From Streptomyces sclerotialus (GTDB lineage Bacteria > Actinomycetota > Actinomycetes > Streptomycetales > Streptomycetaceae), in contig JODX01000004.1 in assembly GCA_000719105.1 (NCBI GenBank), forward strand, positions 186,001 through 250,000: 64,000 bases of DNA, written 5' to 3'. Below are positions 7,068-14,944 of this stretch, one piece after another. Position 1 is the stretch's first letter; every line of letters begins with the position of its first letter. The position numbers and the translations under genes were made by a program. Under the pieces are notes generated by a model. That model searched no databases, was not told where the DNA came from, and saw nothing but the letters and a program-made list of their open reading frames with translations.

Positions 7068-7769
7068 GTGGCGATGAGGCACGCGAGCGATACGCACGAC
7101 GGGCGGCTGGAGCTGAGCAGGAACGGACTGCCCGCCTGGCTGGACCCGGTGGTGCGGGCCGTGGAGACGGTCGAGCCACGGCAGCTGAGCCGCTTCCTGC
7201 CGCCGGCCGACGGGGCGGGGCGGCAGTCCGCCGTGCTGGTCCTGTTCGGAGAGGGTCAGCGCGGGCCCGAACTGCTGCTCATGGAGCGGGCGAGCTCCCT
7301 GCGGTCGCACGCCGGCCAGCCCTCCTTCCCCGGCGGCGCCCTCGACCCCGAGGACGGCGACCCGGCCGGCGACGGGCCGCTGCGGGCCGCTCTCCGCGAG
7401 GCCGAGGAGGAGACCGGGCTCGTTCCGGGCGGTGTCCAGCTCTTCGGTGTACTGCCCAGGCTCTACATCCCGGTGAGCAAGTTCGTCGTGACGCCCGTGC
7501 TGGGCTGGTGGCGTGTGCCGAGTCCGGTGGGCGTCGTCGATCCGAACGAGACCGCCCGCGTCTTCACCGTCCCCGTGGCCGATCTCACGGACCCCGCGAA
7601 CCGGGTCACGGCCGTTCACCCCCGTGGCCACGCGGGCCCGGCATTCCTGGTCGAATCGGCCCTCGTCTGGGGCTTCACGGCCGGGATCATCGACCGCCTG
7701 CTGCACTTCGCGGGCTGGGAGCGCCCGTGGGACCGGGAGAAGCAGGTCCCGCTCGACTGGCGTGCATGA
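7068..7769 (+). CDS. NUDIX hydrolase, CoA pyrophosphatase type
   Basis: A 233-aa protein with the CoA-pyrophosphatase (NudL/NUDT7, UPF0035) signature LLMERASSLRSHAGQPSFPGGALD immediately before the NUDIX helix AALREAEEETGLV. Members cleave CoA or acyl-CoA to 3',5'-ADP and phosphopantetheine. The ORF opens at GTG 7068 and an ATG lies two codons later (7074); both share a weak GGGGG ribosome site. It is followed 96 nt later by the marP-like gene on the same strand, and the nth-NUDIX-marP order is conserved in streptomycetes as far as I recall. Real substrate preference is inferred from the motif only. Confidence 0.88.
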   Translation: MAMRHASDTHDGRLELSRNGLPAWLDPVVRAVETVEPRQLSRFLPPADGAGRQSAVLVLFGEGQRGPELLLMERASSLRSHAGQPSFPGGALDPEDGDPAGDGPLRAALREAEEETGLVPGGVQLFGVLPRLYIPVSKFVVTPVLGWWRVPSPVGVVDPNETARVFTVPVADLTDPANRVTAVHPRGHAGPAFLVESALVWGFTAGIIDRLLHFAGWERPWDREKQVPLDWRA

Positions 7770-7865
7770 CAGGGTGGCGGCCGTGCTGTGTTCTTCCGGG
7801 ACCCACCTCCCGGGCCCCGCGGCGGGGAAGGGCGACCGCAAGGTGACGAGGCGAGGCTTGAAGCG

Positions 7866-9065
7866 GTGAACGTGCTGGACATCCTGTTGCTGGTCGCCGC
7901 CGTGTGGTTCGCGATCGTGGGCTACCGTCAGGGCTTCGTCGTCGGCATCCTGTCGGTGATCGGCTTCCTGGGCGGCGGCCTCGGCGCGGTCTATCTGCTC
8001 CCCGTCGCCTGGGACCTGCTGACGGACGACGCCGAGGTCGGTACGGCCGCCGTCGTCGTCGCGGTGATCGTCGTCATAGTCTGCGCCTCCGTCGGCCAGG
8101 CCCTGACCACCCATCTGGGCAACAAGCTGCGCCGCTACATCACCTGGTCCCCGGCCCGCGCCCTCGACGCCACCGGCGGCGCCCTCGTCAACGTGGTGGC
8201 GATGCTCCTGGTCGCCTGGCTGATCGGCACCCTGCTCGCCAGGACGACGATACCGACGGTCCGCAACGAGGTGCTCGAATCGAGACTCCTGCTGGGGGTG
8301 CAGAGCGCCCTCCCGGACCAGGCCGACACCTGGTTCACCGACTTCACCTCGGTCCTCGCGCAGAACGGCTTCCCGCAGGTCTTCAGCCCGTTCTCGAAGG
8401 AGCCCATCACCGAGGTGCGCCCCCCGGACCCCGAGCTGGCCGGCAGTCCGGTCGCCGCCCGCGCCAAGAAGTCCATCGTGAAGGTCACGGGCACGGCCGA
8501 GAGCTGCGGCAAGGTCCTCGAAGGCACGGGTTTCGTCTTCGACGAGCGCCGCGTGATGACCAACGCCCATGTGGTCGGCGGCGTCGACGAACCGACCGTC
8601 CAGATAGGCGGGGAGGGCCGCAAGTACGACGCCACGGTCGTCCTCTACGACTGGCGGCGCGACATCGCCGTACTGGACGTGCCGAACCTGAACGCGCCGG
8701 TACTGCGCTTCGCACCGAAGGACGCCGCCAGCGGCGACGGCGCCATCGTGGCGGGCTTCCCGGAGAACGGCGCGTACGACGTCCGTCCCGCGCGCGTGCG
8801 CGGCCGCATCACGGCCAGCGGCCCGGACATCTACCACCGGGACACCGTCCGCCGTGACGTCTACTCGCTCTATGCGACCGTCCGTCAGGGCAACTCCGGC
8901 GGTCCGCTGCTGACGCCCGACGGCGAGGTCTACGGCGTGGTCTTCGCCAAGTCCCTCGACGACGCGGACACCGGGTACGCCCTCACCGCCGACGAGGTGC
9001 GCGAGGACATCACCGAGGGGCGGGAGGCCAACCAGCAGGTGGGAAGCGACAGCTGCGCGCTCTAG
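7866..9065 (+). CDS. MarP-like membrane serine protease (CvpA + trypsin-like)
   Basis: A 399-aa protein with about four N-terminal membrane helices (CvpA/colicin V production domain, residues 1-165) and an extracytoplasmic trypsin-like domain. The triad is His235 (TNAHVV), Asp266 (RRDIAVLDV) and Ser344 (GNSGGPLL), almost the same numbering as M. tuberculosis MarP. Cys214 and Cys397 match the positions of the disulfide that regulates MarP. In mycobacteria this protease is needed for acid and oxidative stress resistance through cell-wall hydrolase processing. I placed the start at GTG 7866 (VNVLDILLL); the reading frame stays open upstream to 7788 but without family similarity. Confidence 0.93.
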   Translation: MNVLDILLLVAAVWFAIVGYRQGFVVGILSVIGFLGGGLGAVYLLPVAWDLLTDDAEVGTAAVVVAVIVVIVCASVGQALTTHLGNKLRRYITWSPARALDATGGALVNVVAMLLVAWLIGTLLARTTIPTVRNEVLESRLLLGVQSALPDQADTWFTDFTSVLAQNGFPQVFSPFSKEPITEVRPPDPELAGSPVAARAKKSIVKVTGTAESCGKVLEGTGFVFDERRVMTNAHVVGGVDEPTVQIGGEGRKYDATVVLYDWRRDIAVLDVPNLNAPVLRFAPKDAASGDGAIVAGFPENGAYDVRPARVRGRITASGPDIYHRDTVRRDVYSLYATVRQGNSGGPLLTPDGEVYGVVFAKSLDDADTGYALTADEVREDITEGREANQQVGSDSCAL

Positions 9066-9078
9066 GGACCGGCCGGGG

Positions 9079-9258
9079 TCAGGGACGCGGGTGGCGCAGC
9101 CGTGCCGAGACCCAGCGGGCCCGGCGGCGCAGAATGTGCGGGATCCCCAGCCGGGGGTCCGTGCCCGTGAGCTGCGGGGCGCCCCTCTGGTGGGAGCTCA
9201 GCCCCGCGGCCGAGCGGCGGTTGCGTGCTGCGTCACTGTAATCGTGCGTCCAGCCCAT
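9079..9258 (-). CDS. Small conserved-looking hypothetical protein, 59 aa
   Basis: The frame from the ATG at 9258 (MGWTHDYSDAARNRR) to the stop at 9079 uses G or C in nearly every third position, unlike random sequence in this convergent gap. The protein is basic, with HILRRRARWVSARLR at the end, and has no signal peptide or membrane segment. It lies behind the alpha/beta hydrolase gene on the same strand, 144 nt away, and is convergent with the marP-like gene. I believe similar short proteins occur in other streptomycetes but have no function to offer. Confidence 0.55.
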   Translation of the reverse strand: MGWTHDYSDAARNRRSAAGLSSHQRGAPQLTGTDPRLGIPHILRRRARWVSARLRHPRP

Positions 9259-9402
9259 ACCCGGACGTGTGCCCTCGCCCCAAGGTCGATAACCGCTCTC
9301 AGGCCCCCCAATCGGCCTATGCGCCGGGCATGTGTTCCACTCATGGGCGAGCGGCTCCGGACCGTGTGCCGGGAGTGCCGGAGCGGTCACCGAACGGCGT
9401 GG

Positions 9403-10470
9403 TCACCGATCGGGTTCGGGGTCCTTCAGCCAGTTGATGAGCTCGGTGGAGAAGGCCACCGGGTCCTCCTCGTGCGGGAAGTGGCCGAGGCCGTCGAACA
9501 GCCGCCAGCGGTACGGTGCCTCGACGTACTCCCCGGATCCGGCCGCGCTGCGGGTACGCATCACCGGGTCGAGCGAGCCGTGCAGATGGAGGGTGGGCAC
9601 CCGGACCGGGCGCTTCATCCGGCGGTTGAACTGGAAGCCGTCCGGGCGGGCCAGCGAGCGGACCATCCAGCGGTACGGCTCGATCGAGCAGTGCGCGGTC
9701 GACGGGATGCACATGGCGCGCCGGTACGTCTCCACCGCCTCGTCGTCCGGCAGCCGGGGTCCCGACCAGTCGCGCAGCAGACGGCCCACCAGGGCGGCGT
9801 CGTCGGCGGTGAGCTGCCGCTCGGGGATCCAGGGCCGCTGGAAGCCCCAGATGTAGGAACTCGCGGCCGTCTGCCTGACGTCCGACAGCATCGCGGAGCG
9901 CCAGCGCCTCGGATGCGGCATCGAGGAGACCGCGAGCCGCCGGACGAGCTTGGGCCGCATCACGGCCGCCGTCCACGCCAGGTATCCGCCCAGGTCATGG
10001 CCGACGAGCGCGGCGTCGGGCTCGCCGAGGGACCGTACGACCCCGGTGATGTCGAGCGCGAGATTGGCCGGGTCGTAGCCCCGGGGCGTGCGGTCGCTGC
10101 CACCGACCCCGCGCAGATCCATGGCCACGGCCCGGAAGCCGGCGTCGGCCAGGGCGACCAGCTGGTGCCGCCAGGTCCACCAGAACTGCGGGAAGCCGTG
10201 CAGCAGCAGGACCAGTGGCCCGTCGCCCAGTTCGGCGATGTGGAAGCGTGCGCCGTTGGCCGCGACGTCCCGGTGCGTCACCGCTTTCCCACCGGGCACG
10301 TCGAGCCGTACGACCGACGTGGGCTGCACCGAAGCCGAAGCCGAAGCCGAAGCCGAAGCCGAAGCCGTGACCGACGCAGCCGGAGACGCCGACGCAGCCG
10401 GGGACTCCGGAGAAGCCGAGGAGGCGGGCGGGGAAGCCGGAGAGACCGGAGGAGGGGCGGGGTCCGTCAT
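9403..10470 (-). CDS. Alpha/beta hydrolase, epoxide hydrolase-like
   Basis: A 355-aa protein. Residues 1-60 are a Pro/Ala/Ser stretch including an uninterrupted Ala-Ser repeat, and the alpha/beta hydrolase domain follows. It has the oxyanion motif LLLHGFPQFWWTWRHQ, the nucleophile elbow ALVGHDLGGYLAW with Asp where lipases have Ser (typical of epoxide hydrolases and haloalkane dehalogenases), a cap domain, a late acid in LHGSLDPV and the catalytic His in FDGLGHFPHEE. The start ATG overlaps the stop of the holin-like gene by ATGA, so the two are coupled. The substrate is unknown; an epoxide or ester is plausible. Confidence 0.88.
   Translation of the reverse strand: MTDPAPPPVSPASPPASSASPESPAASASPAASVTASASASASASASVQPTSVVRLDVPGGKAVTHRDVAANGARFHIAELGDGPLVLLLHGFPQFWWTWRHQLVALADAGFRAVAMDLRGVGGSDRTPRGYDPANLALDITGVVRSLGEPDAALVGHDLGGYLAWTAAVMRPKLVRRLAVSSMPHPRRWRSAMLSDVRQTAASSYIWGFQRPWIPERQLTADDAALVGRLLRDWSGPRLPDDEAVETYRRAMCIPSTAHCSIEPYRWMVRSLARPDGFQFNRRMKRPVRVPTLHLHGSLDPVMRTRSAAGSGEYVEAPYRWRLFDGLGHFPHEEDPVAFSTELINWLKDPEPDR
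10331..10366. repeat. Hexanucleotide (GAAGCC)6 microsatellite inside hydrolase gene
   Basis: Six perfect copies of GAAGCC (plus strand) encode the alternating Ala-Ser tract near the N-terminus of the hydrolase. Unit loss or gain stays in frame, so tract length can vary without breaking the protein. Confidence 0.95.
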
Positions 10471-10946
10471 GACGACGAGCGTGCCACAGCCTCGACGGCG
10501 CCGTCGGCCGAGTGGGGCCGGCGGGGATGCGGCTTGGCCTTCTGCAGGACGCCCGCGCTCTCCTTCATCGAGGCGGCGACCTTCTGTGGACCCTTGCCCT
10601 TCTTGGCCTTCTTGGCGAAGACGACACCGATCAGCGCGAGCAGCCCGGCGACCAGCACGTTGGCCGCGAACGACAGCAGGAAGCAGACGGCGAGGTTCCA
10701 GTTGCTCCAGGTGTGGATGCCGTAGGCGAGAGCGAAGCTCAGCATCGGCAGGGAGAAGATCAGCACCGCACCGGCCGCCGCGAACGCGCCGCCGCCGGCC
10801 GCACCGCGCTTGACGTCCCGCTTGAGCTGGGCCTTGGCCAGCGCGATCTCGTCGTGCACCAGCGCGGACATCTCGGTTGTCGCCGAGGCGAACAGCTGGC
10901 CGATGCTGCGTTCGGCGCCGACCGGGCTGCCGTCGGGTGCGCTCAT
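10467..10946 (-). CDS. Phage holin family / DUF1469-type membrane protein
   Basis: A 159-aa membrane protein of the Phage_holin_3_6 type common in actinobacterial chromosomes. The N-terminus (SIGQLFASATTEMSALVHDEIALAKAQLKRDVKRG) is the conserved amphipathic helix, followed by two strongly hydrophobic hairpin helices and a basic C-terminal tail. I chose ATG 10946 (MSAPDGS), which has GGGAGA upstream; the frame is open to 10976. Despite the family name there is no phage context here. It sits between nhaA and the hydrolase, coupled to the latter. Its role is unknown. Confidence 0.85.
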   Translation of the reverse strand: MSAPDGSPVGAERSIGQLFASATTEMSALVHDEIALAKAQLKRDVKRGAAGGGAFAAAGAVLIFSLPMLSFALAYGIHTWSNWNLAVCFLLSFAANVLVAGLLALIGVVFAKKAKKGKGPQKVAASMKESAGVLQKAKPHPRRPHSADGAVEAVARSSS

Positions 10947-11053
10947 CGAAGTCTCCCTCTTCCGCGTCCTGGACATCCCGGGTCCGTCGGATCCGTGACG
11001 CGTTCTTCCTACGGCCCCGGGGGCATCTGCGTTTTCTGTACGGTCCTGTCAGA

Positions 11054-12454
11054 TCATGCCGGACGGCCGTCCCCCTCGCCTGCCCTGCCCACCACTTCGG
11101 CAAGCCTGCGGTGCTCGGCGGCCTTGCGTTCGTGGATCTCGGCCATGCGCAGGTGGTACGCCGGGTCGTGCTCCTCGTAGATGTCGGGGACGCCGCTCAG
11201 GTCGTCGTCGCGCTCCTCGTTCTCGTACATCCGGCGGTACTTGGCGTTGCGCATCTTCAGCAGCACGGTGGCCAGCGCGGCCGCTATGAGGGAGCCGACG
11301 AGGACGGATGCCTTGACCTTGTCGGTGAGCGCCGCGTCGCCCTCGAAGGCGAGTTCGCCGATGAGCAGCGAGACCGTGAAGCCTATGCCCGCGAGCGTGG
11401 CGACCGCGAAGACGTCCGGCCAGGTGAGGTCGTCGCTGAGCGTCGCCCTGGTGAAGCGGGCCGTCAGCCAGGTACCGGCGAAGACACCGACCGTCTTGCC
11501 GACGACGAGGCCGAGCACCACGCCCAGCGTCTCGGGGCGGGTGAACACCTCGCCGAGAGCGCTGCCCGATACCGCGACACCCGCGCTGAACAGGGCGAAC
11601 AGTGGTACGGCCAGGCCTGCGGACAGAGGCCGTACGAGGTGCTCGATGTGCTCGCCGGGGGAGTGCTTCTCACCCTCGTGCACCGTGCAGCGCAGCATGA
11701 GCCCCATCGCGACGCCGGCGATCGTGGCGTGGACCCCGCTGTTGTACATCAGCGCCCAGATGACGAGGGCCAGCGGGACGTACACGTACCAGCCGCGCAC
11801 GCCCTTGCGGAGCAGCAGCCAGAAGACGACGAGGCCGGCCAGCGCGCCGCCGAGCGCGGCGAAGTTCAGGCCCTCGGTGAAGAACACCGCGATGATCAGG
11901 ATGGCGAAGAGGTCGTCGACGACGGCGAGGGTGAGCAGGAAGGCGCGCAGGGCGGAGGGCAGCGAGGTGCCGATGACCGCCAGGACGGCCAAGGCGAAGG
12001 CGATGTCGGTGGCGGTGGGCACGGCCCAGCCGCCGAGCGAGCCGCCGCCGAGGAGATTGGTGAGCGTGTAGACGAGCGCCGGTACGGCCATGCCGCACAC
12101 TGCCGCGACGACGGGCAGCAGGGCCGCCTTCGGATCCCGGAGATCACCGGCCACCAACTCGCGCTTGAGCTCGATGCCCGCGACGAAGAAGAAGACGGCG
12201 AGCAGCCCGTCGGCGGCCCAGTGTCCTATGGAGAGGTCGAGACCGAGTGCGGCCGGACCCACGTGGAAGTCCCGCACGGTCTCGTAGCTCTCGTGCAGCG
12301 CGGGAACGTTTGCCCAGATCAGTGCGGTGATGGCGGCGACCAGCAGGAGGACACCGCCCACGGTCTCGGTGCGCAGCGCGTCCGCGATGAAGTTCCGCTC
12401 CGGCAGGGACAGACGGCCGAGGAACTTGCGGGCGTTCGTGGGGCTGGCGGGCAT
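11054..12454 (-). CDS. nhaA: Na+/H+ antiporter NhaA
   Basis: A 466-aa inner membrane antiporter exchanging external protons for internal sodium. It has roughly twelve membrane helices, the conserved FFFVAGIELKRELV block and the ion-binding Asp pair in LAVVDDLFAILIIA (equivalent to D163/D164 in E. coli). The hydrophilic C-terminal tail of about 75 residues (RRMYENEERDDDLSG..) is longer than in E. coli NhaA and rich in His and charged residues. The start at 12454 has GGAGG eight bases upstream. It lies downstream of acsA on the same strand, separated by a hairpin and a 227-nt gap. Confidence 0.95.
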   Translation of the reverse strand: MPASPTNARKFLGRLSLPERNFIADALRTETVGGVLLLVAAITALIWANVPALHESYETVRDFHVGPAALGLDLSIGHWAADGLLAVFFFVAGIELKRELVAGDLRDPKAALLPVVAAVCGMAVPALVYTLTNLLGGGSLGGWAVPTATDIAFALAVLAVIGTSLPSALRAFLLTLAVVDDLFAILIIAVFFTEGLNFAALGGALAGLVVFWLLLRKGVRGWYVYVPLALVIWALMYNSGVHATIAGVAMGLMLRCTVHEGEKHSPGEHIEHLVRPLSAGLAVPLFALFSAGVAVSGSALGEVFTRPETLGVVLGLVVGKTVGVFAGTWLTARFTRATLSDDLTWPDVFAVATLAGIGFTVSLLIGELAFEGDAALTDKVKASVLVGSLIAAALATVLLKMRNAKYRRMYENEERDDDLSGVPDIYEEHDPAYHLRMAEIHERKAAEHRRLAEVVGRAGEGDGRPA

Positions 12455-12621
12455 GCGGGGACCTCCGGGCAGGTGGGCAGGGCTGAGCACATGCCGACCA
12501 GACTTCCCGGCGCGCCTTGAGGTTCTTATCGTGTTATTTACGCGTTGCTTAGCTTACCTAAGGGCGGTGGGGCTGTCTAAGACCCAGGTTCCGGACCGGG
12601 GGCGGTCCCAGGACATGCCGA

Positions 12622-12667
12622 GGGCACTCGTCTCATGGGCCACATGTGTCACATGCGACGAGTGCCC
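12622..12667 (-). terminator. acsA terminator
   Basis: Arms GGGCACTCGTC and GACGAGTGCCC (11 bp) flank a 24-nt loop containing a smaller CATGTG/CACATG hairpin, 15 nt beyond the acsA stop. Confidence 0.7.
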
Positions 12668-12681
12668 CCTCAGGACCCTAT

Positions 12682-14637
12682 TCAGTCCTCGCTCGGCGCC
12701 GCGGGCAGCTTGCTCTGGATCAGGTCCATCACGGTCGAGTCGGACAGCGTGGTCACGTCCCCGACCTGCCGGTTCTCCGCGACATCGCGCAGCAGGCGCC
12801 GCATGATCTTGCCGGAGCGGGTCTTGGGCAGCTCGGCCACCGGCAGGATCCGCTTGGGCTTGGCGATGGGACCGAGGGTCGCGCCCACGTGGTTGCGCAG
12901 CTCGGCCACCAGGTCCTCGGTCTCCGCCGCCGTACCGCGCAGGATCACGAACGCCACGATCGCCTGTCCGGTCGTCTCGTCTGCCGCGCCGACCACGGCC
13001 GCCTCCGCCACCGACGGGTGCGACACGAGCGCCGACTCCACCTCGGTGGTCGAGATGTTGTGACCGGACACGAGCATCACGTCGTCGACGCGGCCGAGGA
13101 GCCAGATGTCCCCGTCGTCGTCCTTCTTGGCACCGTCGCCCGCGAAGTACTTGCCCTCGAACCGCGACCAGTAGGTGTCGATGAACCGCTGGTCGTCGCC
13201 CCAGATGGTGCGCAGCATCGACGGCCACGGTTCGGTGAGGACCAGATATCCGCCGCCGCCGTTCGGAACCTCGTTCGCCTCGTCGTCGACGACGGTCGCC
13301 GAGATGCCCGGCAGCGGACGCTGGGCGGAGCCCGGCTTGGCCTCCGTCACGCCCGGCAGCGGCGAGATCATCATGGCGCCGGTCTCGGTCTGCCACCAGG
13401 TGTCCACGACCGGCGTGGTGTCCGCGCCGATGTGCTTGCGGTACCAGACCCACGCCTCGGGGTTGATCGGCTCACCGACCGACCCGAGGACCCGCAGGCT
13501 GGAGAGGTCGAACTTGGCGGGGATGTCGTCGCCCCACTTCATGAACGTACGGATCGCCGTCGGCGCCGTGTAGAGGATCGTGACGCCGTACTTCTGCACG
13601 ATCTCCCAGAAGCGGCCCTGGTGCGGCGTGTCGGGCGTGCCCTCGTACATGACCTGCGTCGCGCCGTTCGCCAGCGGTCCGTACACGATGTACGAGTGGC
13701 CGGTCACCCAGCCGACGTCGGCCGTGCACCAGTACACGTCGGTCTCGGGCTTGAGGTCGAAGACGGCGTGGTGGGTGTACGCGGTCTGGGTGAGATAACC
13801 GCCGGAGGTGTGCAGGATGCCCTTCGGCTTCCCCGTCGTACCGGAGGTGTAGAGGATGAACAGCGGGTGCTCCGCCTCGAACGCCTCGGGGGTGTGCTCG
13901 GCGGACTGCCGCCCGACGACATCGTGCCACCACACGTCGCGGCCCTCGGTCCAGGCGACGTCCTGGCCGGTGCGGCGGACGACGAGGACGTGTTCCACGT
14001 TGTCCACGCGCCCGACCGCCTCGTCCACCGCCGGCTTGAGGGCGGACGGCTTGCCGCGCCGGTAACCGCCGTCGGAGGTGATGACGACCCTGGCGTCGGC
14101 GTCCTCGATGCGCTTCGCGAGCGCGTCCGCCGAGAAGCCACCGAAGACCACCGAGTGGGCGGCGCCGATCCGGGCGCAGGCCAGCATCGCGACGGCCGTC
14201 TCGGGGATCATCGGCATGTAGACCGCGACGCGGTCGCCCTTGCGGACGCCCAGCTCCAGCAGCGCGTTGGCCGCCCTGGAGACTTCGTCCTTGAGCTCGG
14301 CGTACGTGATGGCCCGGCTGTCGCCCGGCTCGCCCTCGAAGTGGATGGCGACCCGGTCGCCGTGCCCGGCCTCGACATGCCGGTCCACGCAGTTGTACGC
14401 GACGTTGAGCGTGCCGTCCTTGAACCACTTGGCGAACGGCGGGTTCGACCAGTCCAGCGTCTCGGCCGGCTCGGTGTCCCAGGTCAGTCGGCGGGCCTGC
14501 TCGGCCCAGAAGCCGAGCCTGTCAGCCTTGGCCTGTTCGTACGCCTCCGCGGTGACGTTGGCATTCGCGGCCAGGTCGGCGGGGGGTGCGAACCTGCGCT
14601 CTTCCTTGAGCAGGTTGGCCAAGGATTCGTTGCTCAC
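12682..14637 (-). CDS. acsA: Acetyl-CoA synthetase
   Basis: A 651-aa AMP-forming acetyl-CoA synthetase, which activates acetate via acetyl-AMP. It has the ACAS N-terminal domain, the phosphate loop [11 protein letters not shown], the acetate pocket segment [13 protein letters not shown], the hinge [15 protein letters not shown] and the C-terminal SGKIMRR with the catalytic Lys. In streptomycetes this Lys is subject to reversible acetylation. I chose GTG 14637 ([10 protein letters not shown]), preceded by AAGGGAGATG; the frame is open to 14679 but the extra residues lack a ribosome site. The family length of about 650 aa supports this start. Confidence 0.96.
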   Translation of the reverse strand: MSNESLANLLKEERRFAPPADLAANANVTAEAYEQAKADRLGFWAEQARRLTWDTEPAETLDWSNPPFAKWFKDGTLNVAYNCVDRHVEAGHGDRVAIHFEGEPGDSRAITYAELKDEVSRAANALLELGVRKGDRVAVYMPMIPETAVAMLACARIGAAHSVVFGGFSADALAKRIEDADARVVITSDGGYRRGKPSALKPAVDEAVGRVDNVEHVLVVRRTGQDVAWTEGRDVWWHDVVGRQSAEHTPEAFEAEHPLFILYTSGTTGKPKGILHTSGGYLTQTAYTHHAVFDLKPETDVYWCTADVGWVTGHSYIVYGPLANGATQVMYEGTPDTPHQGRFWEIVQKYGVTILYTAPTAIRTFMKWGDDIPAKFDLSSLRVLGSVGEPINPEAWVWYRKHIGADTTPVVDTWWQTETGAMMISPLPGVTEAKPGSAQRPLPGISATVVDDEANEVPNGGGGYLVLTEPWPSMLRTIWGDDQRFIDTYWSRFEGKYFAGDGAKKDDDGDIWLLGRVDDVMLVSGHNISTTEVESALVSHPSVAEAAVVGAADETTGQAIVAFVILRGTAAETEDLVAELRNHVGATLGPIAKPKRILPVAELPKTRSGKIMRRLLRDVAENRQVGDVTTLSDSTVMDLIQSKLPAAPSED

Positions 14638-14944
14638 GACATCTCCCTTTCTCAGGGTGTGCGCTGTGTCCCGGGCCACAGCTCATCAGACGCGGACCCC
14701 CGCTGACAAGGGTCGACTGACGAGTGGTTTAGACCTGTGGGCGGGTGGCTCCGCAGCTGGGGCCACTGGTGGTCACGGATGACAACCGCATCGGGTTCAG
14801 ACGAGGACCTGGCGCGTCGTACGCGCGTCAGCCGCGGGCGTGCAGCCGTGCGCCCGGACGAATACCGGACCGGCACGGCTGCACCGTGACACTGCTGGGT
14901 CACTGCTGAGTCGATGCGGGGACACTGCTGGACGACGCCGGCCG
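14638..14944 (-). other. Intergenic region between SulP fusion and acsA
   Basis: It holds the terminator of the SulP-CA gene, three copies of CAGCAGTG (minus strand) within 14886-14932, and presumably the acsA promoter. No coding sequence is convincing. Confidence 0.6.
14840..14884 (-). terminator. Terminator of the SulP-CA gene
   Basis: Twelve-bp perfect arms (GTGCAGCCGTGC / GCACGGCTGCAC) with a 21-nt loop that itself contains CCGG/CCGG, 60 nt after the stop. Confidence 0.7.

Noticed and set aside
10467-10946. Holin-like protein as evidence of a prophage
   Set aside because: The family is widespread as a chromosomal membrane protein in actinobacteria, and the neighbours are housekeeping genes.
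12544-12565. Iron-box-like string TTAGCTTACCTAA upstream of nhaA
   Set aside because: Only 13 nt with a 5-nt spacer; the DmdR/IdeR consensus is 19 bp with TTAGG-N9-CCTAA. nhaA is not an expected iron gene.
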